Below, piece after piece: positions 1-7,700 of a DNA stretch of 15,042 bases. Positions within the stretch are counted from its first letter, which is position 1; the number at the start of each line of letters is the position of its first letter. Source of the stretch: GCA-2862585 sp965661345. GTDB lineage: Bacteria; Bacteroidota; Bacteroidia; Flavobacteriales; UBA7312. Below the pieces are notes generated by a model. That model was not told the DNA's origin and searched no databases. It saw nothing but the letters and a program-made list of their open reading frames with translations. The translations under genes were made by a program, and so were the position numbers. Location: positions 1 to 15,042 of the forward strand of contig CBFIDK010000022.1 of NCBI GenBank assembly GCA_965661345.1, in the 5' to 3' direction.

Positions 1-257
1 CCATTGGGATGATACAATCGTGCAGCTGCCGACACTCCATTGTTGAAATACTCCAAATTAGCCTTTAGAATACCCTTTTCGGTATAGTACAAGAAGATAC
101 CAGTTGGTACACCGTCTACAAATGTACCTTCGTACCTTATGTTGCCGTTATCGTGCTTCTGTACCCACTTGCCTTGTTTTCTACCTTCATCATCTACGTC
201 GTTCTGAGCAAAGCACAAAAAAGGAAGAAATAGAATAAAAACCAATCTGTTTAGCAT
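1..257 (-). CDS. Secreted MORN/YwqK-like repeat protein, C-terminus cut by window edge
   Basis: The minus strand is open from an ATG at 255-257 to the left edge, giving 85 codons with no stop. The product begins with a hydrophobic signal peptide of about 18 residues (MLNRLVFILFLPFLCFAQ), so it is probably exported. The mature part shows the short aromatic-glycine repeats of the MORN/YwqK group: GKWVQKHDNGNIRYEG, then FVDGVPTGIFLYY, then an EYFNNG unit. In Bacteroidota such proteins are often annotated as 'toxin-antitoxin system YwqK family antitoxin', but the repeats only suggest a beta-hairpin scaffold and I infer no toxin-antitoxin role. A TAnnTTTG match sits just upstream (262-269). The rest of the gene lies outside the window, so length and domain completeness are unknown. 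Confidence 0.8.
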   Translation of the reverse strand, partial: MLNRLVFILFLPFLCFAQNDVDDEGRKQGKWVQKHDNGNIRYEGTFVDGVPTGIFLYYTEKGILKANLEYFNNGVSAAARLYHPN

Positions 258-261
258 GTTA

Positions 262-269
262 CAAAATTA
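262..269 (-). promoter_or_regulatory. Possible -7 element of the YwqK-like gene
   Basis: Read on the minus strand this is TAATTTTG, an exact match to the Bacteroidota -7 consensus TAnnTTTG. It ends four bases before the ATG, so a transcript from it would be nearly leaderless. No TTTG (-33) is seen at the expected 19-22 base spacing. AT-rich sequence can give this match by chance, so the call is weak. Confidence 0.25.
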
Positions 270-285
270 AGAAGAAAAATAGACA

Positions 286-310
286 TAAAAACCTAGACTG
301 AAAATTAGGT
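286..310 (-). terminator. Weak possible terminator after the aspartic protease gene
   Basis: On the minus strand ACCTA (306-310) can pair with TAGGT (291-295) around a 10-base loop, and a run of T residues follows (286-291 on the plus strand is A-rich). A five-pair stem is short for an intrinsic terminator. It is the only hairpin with a T run that I found between the protease stop and the YwqK-like start. Confidence 0.2.
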
Positions 311-426
311 GGATTGATTTTGAATAATAGTTAAATACAAAAACTTAATCGGCTTATAATCTAATAATTTAGCTACTTAATTTGAATCTTTATTCTGTTT
401 CAATAAAAGAAAAAAATGATAAAATC

Positions 427-1683
427 TCAATTCACAAAAAGTAATTGCTCTCTTTTGAATGAAAGTATTGTTTTTTGATGTGACAGTATAGGATAACCTA
501 TTAGTCCGTCAATGGATATTTCTTGACAGCCCTCATTCAGGTGTGATATATCATTAAAAATAACATTCTGTTTCTTAAACGTCTCCGTTCCTATTGTCAT
601 TTTTTTTATCTTACCACTTCTTGTCTCGGTTACAATATTATCTGCACCACTTAATGTGGCTTTTCTTTTTTTAGCAATTTCATTTTTTACTTTTGGAAAA
701 AAAGATTGATCAATAAGGTTGTATTCAGCACCACAATCAATACCCATCTTTAAAGTTTCTTCACCGATTTTCACCTCAATGATTGGAATGTGTCCAGAGA
801 GTGACATTGGAACAACTTCCACATCAAAATCTTTTAAATTTTCAGTTCTATAAGCATCAAATTTGTCAGGCTGAATAAGAGTAATAAGTTTGTTTTCATA
901 GTCAAAAAGCACATCGTAATCTTTTATCATTTCATAACCTATAAGTCCATAAAAAGATAGGTCTAATTTTTCTTCTAAATGCGATAAATCCATTGAAATA
1001 ATATCTTGATTATTAAGTTCTATCCCATGAAAATCAAGTGTTTTAACTTTTTCAATATCCATTCCAGATATAGTTCCACTTACACCTTTTGAAGTAGAAA
1101 TTGCTGTTTTCAAAGTATCCTTTTTAGTGGTGTATGCTGCATTTAAAATAACTTTGGGCGCACCACTATCTAAAATGAATTTTCTTTTCGTTCCATTGAG
1201 AATAACATCTACGCTAATTAAATTACTTGCCATTTCAAATGGAATTTCAATAAGGTCCTTTGTGCTCTTTTGTATTTCGCTTTCACTGTTCATGGTTTTG
1301 ACTTTTAATTCAAAAAGTAATATTTCTTTAAGTAAATTTTTCTGGTTAAATCGGAATTTACCCTCCTTCAAACCCATTTTCTTATAGTCTATCTCGTAAA
1401 CTAACTCCAATTCATCACCTAGCATTTTTTGGCTTATCTTAGTCGAAGATTCTACCGTTTCTCCCAATTGAGCAAAGAGTTGATTAAGCACCATTATTGC
1501 CGTTTCTCCCTCCTGCCCTGCAATTTTAAAATCATCTGCTAAGTATTTTGTGAGCTTAGATATTTCTCCATCGTTAATAGAAGAAATCGCTTGGTCGACA
1601 ACCTTTCGGCATTCGTCAATATTTTGAGAGTAAAGAGGATGGACACTAAATACTAAAGTTAGAATTGTTATAAGTTTTTTCAT
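427..1683 (-). CDS. Secreted NTF2-like plus tandem retropepsin-like aspartic protease
   Basis: The 418-residue product starts with a signal peptide of about 20 residues ending LYSQ. Residues ~22-130 look like an NTF2/SnoaL-type fold, with two helices (CRKVVDQAISSIND and the following acidic stretch) and then alternating strands. I infer this from pattern only. The rest holds two retropepsin-like (Asp_protease_2 type) lobes. Lobe 1 has FILDSGAP with catalytic Asp172 and a GLIGY flap-side motif at 246-250. Lobe 2 has GIDCGAEY with Asp316 and a second GLIGY at 393-397. Spacing between the two motifs is about 74 and 77 residues, so the lobes look like a duplication that could form a pepsin-like internal dimer. 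Lobe 2 has Cys where Ser or Thr is usual. The likely role is a periplasmic or surface peptidase of unknown substrate. The ATG at 1683 is chosen because the signal peptide starts there. The cytochrome gene ends 95 bases upstream and no clear promoter is seen between them. Confidence 0.85.
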   Translation of the reverse strand: MKKLITILTLVFSVHPLYSQNIDECRKVVDQAISSINDGEISKLTKYLADDFKIAGQEGETAIMVLNQLFAQLGETVESSTKISQKMLGDELELVYEIDYKKMGLKEGKFRFNQKNLLKEILLFELKVKTMNSESEIQKSTKDLIEIPFEMASNLISVDVILNGTKRKFILDSGAPKVILNAAYTTKKDTLKTAISTSKGVSGTISGMDIEKVKTLDFHGIELNNQDIISMDLSHLEEKLDLSFYGLIGYEMIKDYDVLFDYENKLITLIQPDKFDAYRTENLKDFDVEVVPMSLSGHIPIIEVKIGEETLKMGIDCGAEYNLIDQSFFPKVKNEIAKKRKATLSGADNIVTETRSGKIKKMTIGTETFKKQNVIFNDISHLNEGCQEISIDGLIGYPILSHQKTILSFKREQLLFVN

Positions 1684-1778
1684 TGTTTTTGTTCAATTTG
1701 ACTAAGGGTTAAAGGTAATTTGATATCAATCTTTCATTATAGCTAACTAGAAAAAACCATTTTTAGTATTTATTTGCA

Positions 1779-2516
1779 TTAATCATCATGATCCTCATAC
1801 TTATAATCTTCATAATACTCATGCTTTTTAGACTTTTTATGTATGTCTTTTGATTCTGTTTGCAGCCCATAGGCGGCATAAAACAAATAAAATGGAACTG
1901 TTAGCCAAAGTATAATAAATGCTTTGTGGAAAATGTTCAACTTTGCATCTTTAGCATCTATATTTTTGTAGCCAGTGAGCATTGACTTTGCGGTGCGGAC
2001 ATAATAGTGACACAAAGAATCAAACAAAACCCCTATCAAATGAATAACAACCAGAATTAAAAACAGGTTTGCTAATACTTCGTGCGCCTCTTCAATAAAG
2101 TCTTCATTAAGTCCTGTAAATAAGTTGTTTTCAGCAGAATAGGTCAGATAACCAGAAATGCTACACAGCAAGCCTACAATGAGTATGAGCAACATAATGA
2201 CTGACGCTAAAGGGTTATGCCCAGCATATACTTTTGGATTTTTAAAAAACATTACAACAAATTCTTTCAAATGACTAATCCCAAGTGGAAAGTCTTTAAA
2301 ATTTGAATATTTCGGTCCAAAAATTCCAAATAGAAGCCTAAAAAACACTAAAGCTCCTACAAAGGCTCCAAAAGCAAAATGCAAATTCTTAAGATTGTCA
2401 AAATCTCCAAGAATAAAAGCGACTATAAATCCTATGGCTAATAACCAGTGAAATATTCTAGTCGGTAAGGTCCAAATGTATGTTTTCATAAAGTTTTTTT
2501 TAGTTAATAATTTCAT
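1779..2516 (-). CDS. Cytochrome b561 / hydrogenase-type diheme cytochrome b membrane protein
   Basis: This 245-residue inner-membrane protein matches the prokaryotic cytochrome b561 / Ni-Fe hydrogenase cytochrome b group. The family N-terminus WTLPTRIFHW is present (His23), followed by about five hydrophobic segments near 21-38, 45-65, 103-123, 143-166 and 196-217. Candidate heme-ligand histidines are His23, His46 (LHFAFG), His145 (EAHE) and His159 (VIHL). Its role would be electron transfer between quinone and an unidentified partner; no hydrogenase or dehydrogenase gene is in the window. The tail after the last membrane helix (residues ~218-245) is highly charged, with Lys/His then Glu/Asp/Tyr, ending EDHDD. 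An alternative start at Met10 (2487-2489) would fit the family N-terminus better than Met1. The gene lies 18 bases after lysA and is probably cotranscribed with it. Confidence 0.85.
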   Translation of the reverse strand: MKLLTKKNFMKTYIWTLPTRIFHWLLAIGFIVAFILGDFDNLKNLHFAFGAFVGALVFFRLLFGIFGPKYSNFKDFPLGISHLKEFVVMFFKNPKVYAGHNPLASVIMLLILIVGLLCSISGYLTYSAENNLFTGLNEDFIEEAHEVLANLFLILVVIHLIGVLFDSLCHYYVRTAKSMLTGYKNIDAKDAKLNIFHKAFIILWLTVPFYLFYAAYGLQTESKDIHKKSKKHEYYEDYKYEDHDD

Positions 2517-2534
2517 TTTTGGTATAACATCTAA

Positions 2535-3746
2535 TTACACCCAATTTTCTATTTCTGGTGTTTGCTGATTTATTATTAAATCTTGAACCGTTTCTCGTTT
2601 TCTAATTAGGTAATCCCTGCCTTTTAATAGCAGAACTTCCGATGGTTTTACTCTTGAATTATAATTGGAAGTCATAGAAAAGCAATAGGCTCCCGCATTT
2701 TTGAATAGCAAAATATCGTCCTCTCTTATCTCGTTAATAATACGGTCTTCAGCAAAGGTGTCCGATTCGCATATGTAACCCACTATCGAATACATTTTTT
2801 TCTGTCCTTTAGGGTTTGAAATGTTCATAATCTCATGATAGGAATTATAAAACATAGGACGAATCAAATGATTAAATCCACTATTAATAGCTGCAAAAGT
2901 ACAAGCTGTTGTTTGCTTTATAATGTTCACTTTGGCAAGAAATGACCCTGCTTCACTTACCATAAATTTACCAGGCTCAAATCGAAGGGTAAGCTGCTTT
3001 TTTCTTTTCTTGCAATACTCATTAAAAACTGCACTGAACTGACTGCCTACTTTTTCTATATCTGTAAATAAGTCATTTTCTTTGTACTGCACCTTAAATC
3101 CGCTACCAAAATCTATGGATTTGATATTCTCAAAATTATCTGCAATTGAAAAGAGAAGATTGGCGACTCGTTCAAATATATCTACCTCAATAATATCCGA
3201 ACCAGTATGCACATGAATGCCTTCAACCTCAATGTTATACTTTTTTATAAGCCTGAAAACAATGGGCATTTGATGTATTGATATGCCAAATTTCGAATCT
3301 ATATGCCCTACACTAATCTTGCTGTTTCCTCCTGCCATCAAATGAGGGTTTAGCCTTAGAAATAAAGGCAATTTAGGATATTCCTGACCAATTTTTTCTA
3401 GAGTAGAAATATTATCGACTGTAATTTTGACCCCTGTACTTATGGCTTCTTTGTATTCCTCAAAGGATACGCCATTTGGCGTATATATTATATCATCAGG
3501 ACTAAACCCTGCTTCTAACCCTAATTTTATTTCCTCTATGGACACACAATCCAAGCCAGAGCCTAATTCTTTAAACAAACGAAGAATAGATAAGTTGGTC
3601 AATGCTTTGGCTGCAAAGTGAATCTTGAGGTCTTTTACTTTAAACGCTTTCTTAAACGCTTGGTATCTTTCAATAATCATATCTCCATCGTAGACATACA
3701 ATGGTGTACTGTATTTTTCTGTAAGTGCTAAAAGGTTGTTTTTCAT
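2535..3746 (-). CDS. lysA: Diaminopimelate decarboxylase
   Basis: The product converts meso-diaminopimelate to L-lysine and CO2, the last step of lysine synthesis, in the cytoplasm with pyridoxal phosphate. The 403-residue length is normal. The fold type III barrel carries the cofactor lysine in HFAAKALTN (Lys47), the GIHVHTGSD motif (176-184), the phosphate-binding glycine loop DFGSGF (212-217) and FEPGKFMVSEAG (256-267), where many relatives have EPGR. The C-terminal barrel supplies the active-site CESD motif (326-329) and Tyr354 in AGAYCFSM. The start is fixed by an in-frame TAA two codons upstream of the ATG. A strong promoter lies about 125 bases upstream, leaving a 5' leader of roughly 118 bases. 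I see no lysine riboswitch fold in that leader. The cytochrome b gene follows closely. Confidence 0.97.
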   Translation of the reverse strand: MKNNLLALTEKYSTPLYVYDGDMIIERYQAFKKAFKVKDLKIHFAAKALTNLSILRLFKELGSGLDCVSIEEIKLGLEAGFSPDDIIYTPNGVSFEEYKEAISTGVKITVDNISTLEKIGQEYPKLPLFLRLNPHLMAGGNSKISVGHIDSKFGISIHQMPIVFRLIKKYNIEVEGIHVHTGSDIIEVDIFERVANLLFSIADNFENIKSIDFGSGFKVQYKENDLFTDIEKVGSQFSAVFNEYCKKRKKQLTLRFEPGKFMVSEAGSFLAKVNIIKQTTACTFAAINSGFNHLIRPMFYNSYHEIMNISNPKGQKKMYSIVGYICESDTFAEDRIINEIREDDILLFKNAGAYCFSMTSNYNSRVKPSEVLLLKGRDYLIRKRETVQDLIINQQTPEIENWV

Positions 3747-3871
3747 GCTTTAATCTATCTTCTTATAGTATCTTTTTATCAACTAGAACTCTAGTAATTA
3801 AAATTTTGCTTTGATAAATGAGGATGTGGCTATTTGTTTTTATGGCTTCAACATTTATTTTTTCACGACTT

Positions 3872-3903
3872 CAAAAGTATTTAATTCTACCTCCATTGAC
3901 AAA
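3872..3903 (-). promoter_or_regulatory. Bacteroidota-type promoter for lysA
   Basis: On the minus strand TTTG (3900-3903) is followed after exactly 20 bases by TACTTTTG (3872-3879), a full match to the -33 TTTG / -7 TAnnTTTG consensus at the preferred spacing. Transcription would start near 3865. It lies between the tRNA terminator and lysA, so lysA is probably transcribed independently of the upstream operon. Confidence 0.7.
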
Positions 3904-3913
3904 AAATTTCCAT

Positions 3914-3943
3914 AAAAAAAAGGTCTAAAAAATTAGACCTTTT
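3914..3943 (-). terminator. Rho-independent terminator after tRNA-Arg
   Basis: GGTCTAA (3922-3928) pairs perfectly with TTAGACC (3933-3939) around a four-base loop. The stem extends to 11 pairs through flanking A and T runs. Read on the minus strand the hairpin is followed by a run of T residues (3914-3921). It sits three bases past the tRNA discriminator base and should end both the tRNA transcript and any read-through from plsY. Confidence 0.8.
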
Positions 3944-3945
3944 CG

Positions 3946-4019
3946 TGAACTCGGAGGGAGTCGAACCCCCAACCTCTAGAGCCGTAATCTAGTGCACTAT
4001 CCAGTTATGCTACGAGTCC
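3946..4019 (-). tRNA. tRNA-Arg (anticodon ACG)
   Basis: The 74-base minus-strand sequence folds into a full cloverleaf. The acceptor stem is GGACTCG/CGAGTTC with one G-T pair, the D stem is GCAT/GTGC, the anticodon stem is CTAGA/TCTAG around the loop TTACGGC, and the T stem is GGGGG/CCCTC around TTCGACT. Bases 34-36 are ACG, so it reads arginine CGN codons; A34 is normally converted to inosine by TadA. The 3' CCA is not encoded and must be added after transcription. A promoter precedes it and a hairpin terminator follows. Confidence 0.96.
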
Positions 4020-4029
4020 AAAACGATTG

Positions 4030-4063
4030 CAAATATAAATAGCTAATCTGATTATAAAACAAA
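4030..4063 (-). promoter_or_regulatory. Bacteroidota-type promoter for tRNA-Arg
   Basis: On the minus strand TTTG (4060-4063) is followed after 22 bases by TATATTTG (4030-4037), an exact TAnnTTTG. The -7 element ends 10 bases before the first tRNA base, as expected for a short 5' leader. The spacing is slightly wide but within the usual range. It lies in the 53 bases between the plsY stop and the tRNA. Confidence 0.65.
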
Positions 4064-4072
4064 AAAACTAAT

Positions 4073-4702
4073 TTATTTATTCTTCCTTAGTTTTACTTTG
4101 TTTTCATCGCCTCTTACCAAGCGTTCTATGTTTCTTTGGTGAGTAGCTATCAGGAGTACGGGCACGAAAATGGCAAATATCATCATTGTTGGTACTATAT
4201 TATCTGAAAGGTAATACACCCCAAACGGAAAGAATAATCCTGCAAAAATGGAACTTAAAGAGACGTATTTTGAAAATACTAGAGTAATCACAAAGACCAC
4301 AATTGAAATCAGTGCTGCCTCTGGAAAAACACCAATCATAAATCCTAATAATGTGGCTACACCTTTCCCCCCTCTAAAGCCAGCCCATATTGGAAAGACA
4401 TGTCCTAAAACAGCCGCTATACCAAACGCTAATTGAAGGTTAATAAATATCTCTGTTGTAGGCACATAGTCAGTGAAAAATACCAAATCTACCGCTAAGA
4501 AGCCTTTGAATACGTCTAGAATTAACACTGGAATACCTGCTTTTTTACCAAGGACTCTAAAGGTGTTAGTAGCACCAGCATTTCCACTGCCATATTCCCT
4601 AACGTCTATGCCTTTTAACAGCTTTCCTGCAATAACACTAAATGGTATCGAACCAAGTAGGTAGGCTAAAAGAAGTAAAAGAATATTCGTTATTGTTAAC
4701 AT
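4073..4702 (-). CDS. plsY: Glycerol-3-phosphate acyltransferase PlsY
   Basis: This membrane enzyme transfers the acyl group of acyl phosphate to glycerol 3-phosphate, giving lysophosphatidic acid, the first step of phospholipid synthesis; it normally works with PlsX, which is not in the window. The 209-residue length and multi-helix pattern fit the family. The three conserved PlsY motifs are visible: LLGSIPFS near the N-terminus (residues ~16-23), YGSGNAGATN (37-46), and GHVFPIWAGFRGGKGVAT (~100-117). It is the last protein gene of the minus-strand operon, 27 bases after the giant exported protein gene and 53 bases before tRNA-Arg. Confidence 0.97.
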   Translation of the reverse strand: MLTITNILLLLLAYLLGSIPFSVIAGKLLKGIDVREYGSGNAGATNTFRVLGKKAGIPVLILDVFKGFLAVDLVFFTDYVPTTEIFINLQLAFGIAAVLGHVFPIWAGFRGGKGVATLLGFMIGVFPEAALISIVVFVITLVFSKYVSLSSIFAGLFFPFGVYYLSDNIVPTMMIFAIFVPVLLIATHQRNIERLVRGDENKVKLRKNK

Positions 4703-4729
4703 GGGTTGCTAAAATACAAAGTTTGATTA

Positions 4730-7700
4730 CTACCTAAAAAATCGTTTTTTGAAGTTATCAACATCAGTTTCTGAAGATAAATCATACTGGTAAGGTGTTT
4801 CGCCCTTTCCTGCTGGTAATTTCTTTTGCTGTGTTTTTACTTCCATAATTTCAATATTAAATTCTTCAATTGACGAACGGCTCAAAAGCACATCGTTTGA
4901 ATAGTTGAAGAAGTACCACTCGCCTATGTCAGTTTCAAGGTAAACGTTGAACAAATCGCCTGAGTAATCGTTGTTAAGCTCTAATCTTCCTTTGTAAAGC
5001 TTATTAATTTGGAAATCATTGATATTTCCTAAACCTAACATTCTCTTAGACATCAGGCTGGAATTCTCTTGATCCCATTCCAATGTAACTTCATAAAAAT
5101 TAAGAGTTTTCACCAGTTGAGATGGTAACTTTTCAAACTGACCATACATTTCATATTCAAAAGCTAAATCCTCATCGTTAAGTATTCTTTTAAAGTTTGG
5201 AATGTAAAAGTCTTCTCTCATCTCAAGCTCATCGGCCATAGGGTCATTGTATAAATCGTTGCCCATAAAATCCATGGCTTTACTACTCATGTAAAAGTCC
5301 AAAGACAACATACAAGTGGTTTTGAAGGTGTTTTCTACGGCATTAAAATTGAAATTACCCGTAGTGTTAATGTCTACCCTTCCTAAATCTAAGCCAAGAT
5401 TAAACTCTCCGTCTCCTTTCATGATGCAGCCTTCATTGGTCATCGTAAATCTACTGGAAAGCGAATCTTTTTTATCCTCAACAATGAAAAGCGAACGAGA
5501 GGCATTGTAGGATAAATAACCGTTAATAGGCATCATTACAATATCCGTTTCTTGCTCCAAGGTTGAAAGGAATGCAGGGTAAATTCTATCTTCCGACATA
5601 ATTGGACCTACATAAAGGTTTTTACCTTGTTCATCGAGTACATTATCTCCTATTGGTAATTTAATTTCATCTACACCGACATAATCGTTGAATTTCACCC
5701 ATCCATCATTAACCAAATAACATTCGTGTTGTACTTGGAATGAACCATCGTAATAAAATTCTTTTTGAGAGCCTTCCATTCTTACCGACCCTTTGTAAGA
5801 GAATTGTGGATTAAATTTAAATTCTCTCTCTGGAGAAATTTCTCCTAAACCTATTGACTGATATGTACTGTCTACATACAAGGTATCAAATCGAATAAGT
5901 TGCTCTTCAACTCCTCTTCCTTTGTAATTTACAGAAGCTCGTCCCACATAGCTTTTGCCTCCAATAACATCAATAGTGGCATCAAATAATTCGTGGTATC
6001 GTTCATCTCTATTCACTAGCAAGCTGGCGTTGTTAAACGTACGCATAATAGAGCCTGTTTCAACAGTTACCTCACCATCTGCAGGGTAAATAGCCGCATC
6101 TGCAACCTGAATTTCATCAACTTCTTTAGCCTGAATGATGTAGTCTTTTAGACTGTATGACGCTTTTCTTGATACAAAAGATAAAGAATCTTGTTCAGGG
6201 TGTACTGACACAAATCTAGAGCCTAATCCTCCGTCAGAAACGCCTAATTCTACAAGGCTTTTATCCATGTACCATTTTAATTCATCAATGTAACAGATGT
6301 ACTGATTTTCTGGAAAAGACACAAAGGAGCCTGTTCCATTTGATTGGAAGGTTCCAGTTCTTTCAGTTAGATTAATTTTGGTTTGAAGGTTTACCGATTC
6401 GAAAGCTATCGCTTCAAAATCATCAGAACGGTGTAAAACAAAGTCGGCAGTATCTGAACTGAATTCTTCCAAGTTGAAATAATATAGCTTAGATACTAAC
6501 TCAGATTCATCTAGAGCCACTTTTCCAGATCCTGAAAGACCAGAAGGCCTTAAAAAGAACTGACCGTCTAGGCTAGCTTTAGCCGAGTACAAAACAAAAT
6601 CCTCTGTTTTTTTACGAACATTCAAAACATCTTCATACGGCATCCAATGCTCATAAACTACATTACCACTGGCTTGTGGCACACCCAATTCTCCACTTGT
6701 CCGTGCAATTTCAAAGGTATTCGCATGGGTATTCATGGAGTCTGGAAAGAATATATAATCGTCTGATTTTGTGGTAGAACTTAAGTACTCAAAGGTTCCA
6801 CTTCCTCTCAAACCCGATTTATCTAGACTTAATGAATTCTCTCCAAGGAATTTACCTTTATCGACATATAAAGGGTATCCCCCATCAGGAATATTTATAT
6901 TAAAGCCAAGTGCATTGTCTTTTTGCACTCCAAGTTCTTGCCTAAAACTGGGGAAAATATCTGCTGTATACATTTCTCCAGGGAAGGATAAAGAACTTCT
7001 GTCATAAGAATCTAAGGAATCTATTTCAAATGGATCAATATCGAAGTAAAAACGATCTCTAGCATAAACACCTGCAAAAATTTCATCTTGGTCATAATAC
7101 ACTTTAGATCTATCGTAACTTCTGATGATGGGGTATTGAGGATAGTCTTCTTTCCATATTCCCGATTTATTAATGCTCGTATCAACTAACAATTCACCGT
7201 TTGAAATGGTAATTTCACTGTGTAAAGGTTCAAGAATTAACTCCCCTTTTTCATCTCGTTTATCTTGGTTGTTTGGAATCCAAATTTCTGTAGTTGCATC
7301 TTTAAAATACATTCTAAAGTCTTCGTAATTGAAGGTGATATCATCTGATTTAATTCTAAATCTTCCGCCCGAACCGGCTATCAATCGCCCTTCCATTGTG
7401 AAATTAAGATTTTCTTTAACCACTATTTTTTTATCAGAAGGTAAGGCAACTACATCCCTGACTTCACTTAAATTAATCTTGTTAATTCCAAAAACATCAA
7501 GATTCATAGTGTTTAAATCTAGAATAGCATTGGCATTATTTTCAGGTTTAGTGGAAATAAAACTAATCACATCGTGATCAACTTTCTCTGATCGTGCAAG
7601 TATATAACGTTCTACATTATCTTTAACTTCTACAGTACCGAGATTAGAATCATAAATTAAAAAGCCTTGTCTGGCTAAATTCATTAAAAAGCGGATATCT

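Noticed and set aside
1..257. Toxin-antitoxin system suggested by the YwqK-antitoxin family name
   Set aside because: The product is a signal-peptide MORN-type repeat protein and no toxin gene is next to it within the window.
1684..1778. Search for a promoter or terminator between the cytochrome and aspartic protease genes
   Set aside because: Only a one-mismatch TAnnTTTG (TACCTTTA) without a -33 partner was found, and the A/T-rich stem near AAAAATGGTTTTTT has too short a loop and no GC pairs.
3467..3484. Perfect 7-base hairpin ATACGCC-ATTT-GGCGTAT inside lysA
   Set aside because: No T run follows and it sits mid-gene; a stem of this size is not unusual by chance in 15 kb.
3747..3870. Lysine riboswitch in the lysA leader
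   Set aside because: The leader is too short and AT-rich and shows no multi-helix junction or conserved L-box elements.
3818..3928. Plus-strand 36-codon ORF beginning MRMWLFVFMAS, resembling a small membrane peptide
   Set aside because: It lies antisense over the lysA promoter and terminator hairpin, has no promoter of its own, and its hydrophobicity follows from AT-rich sequence.
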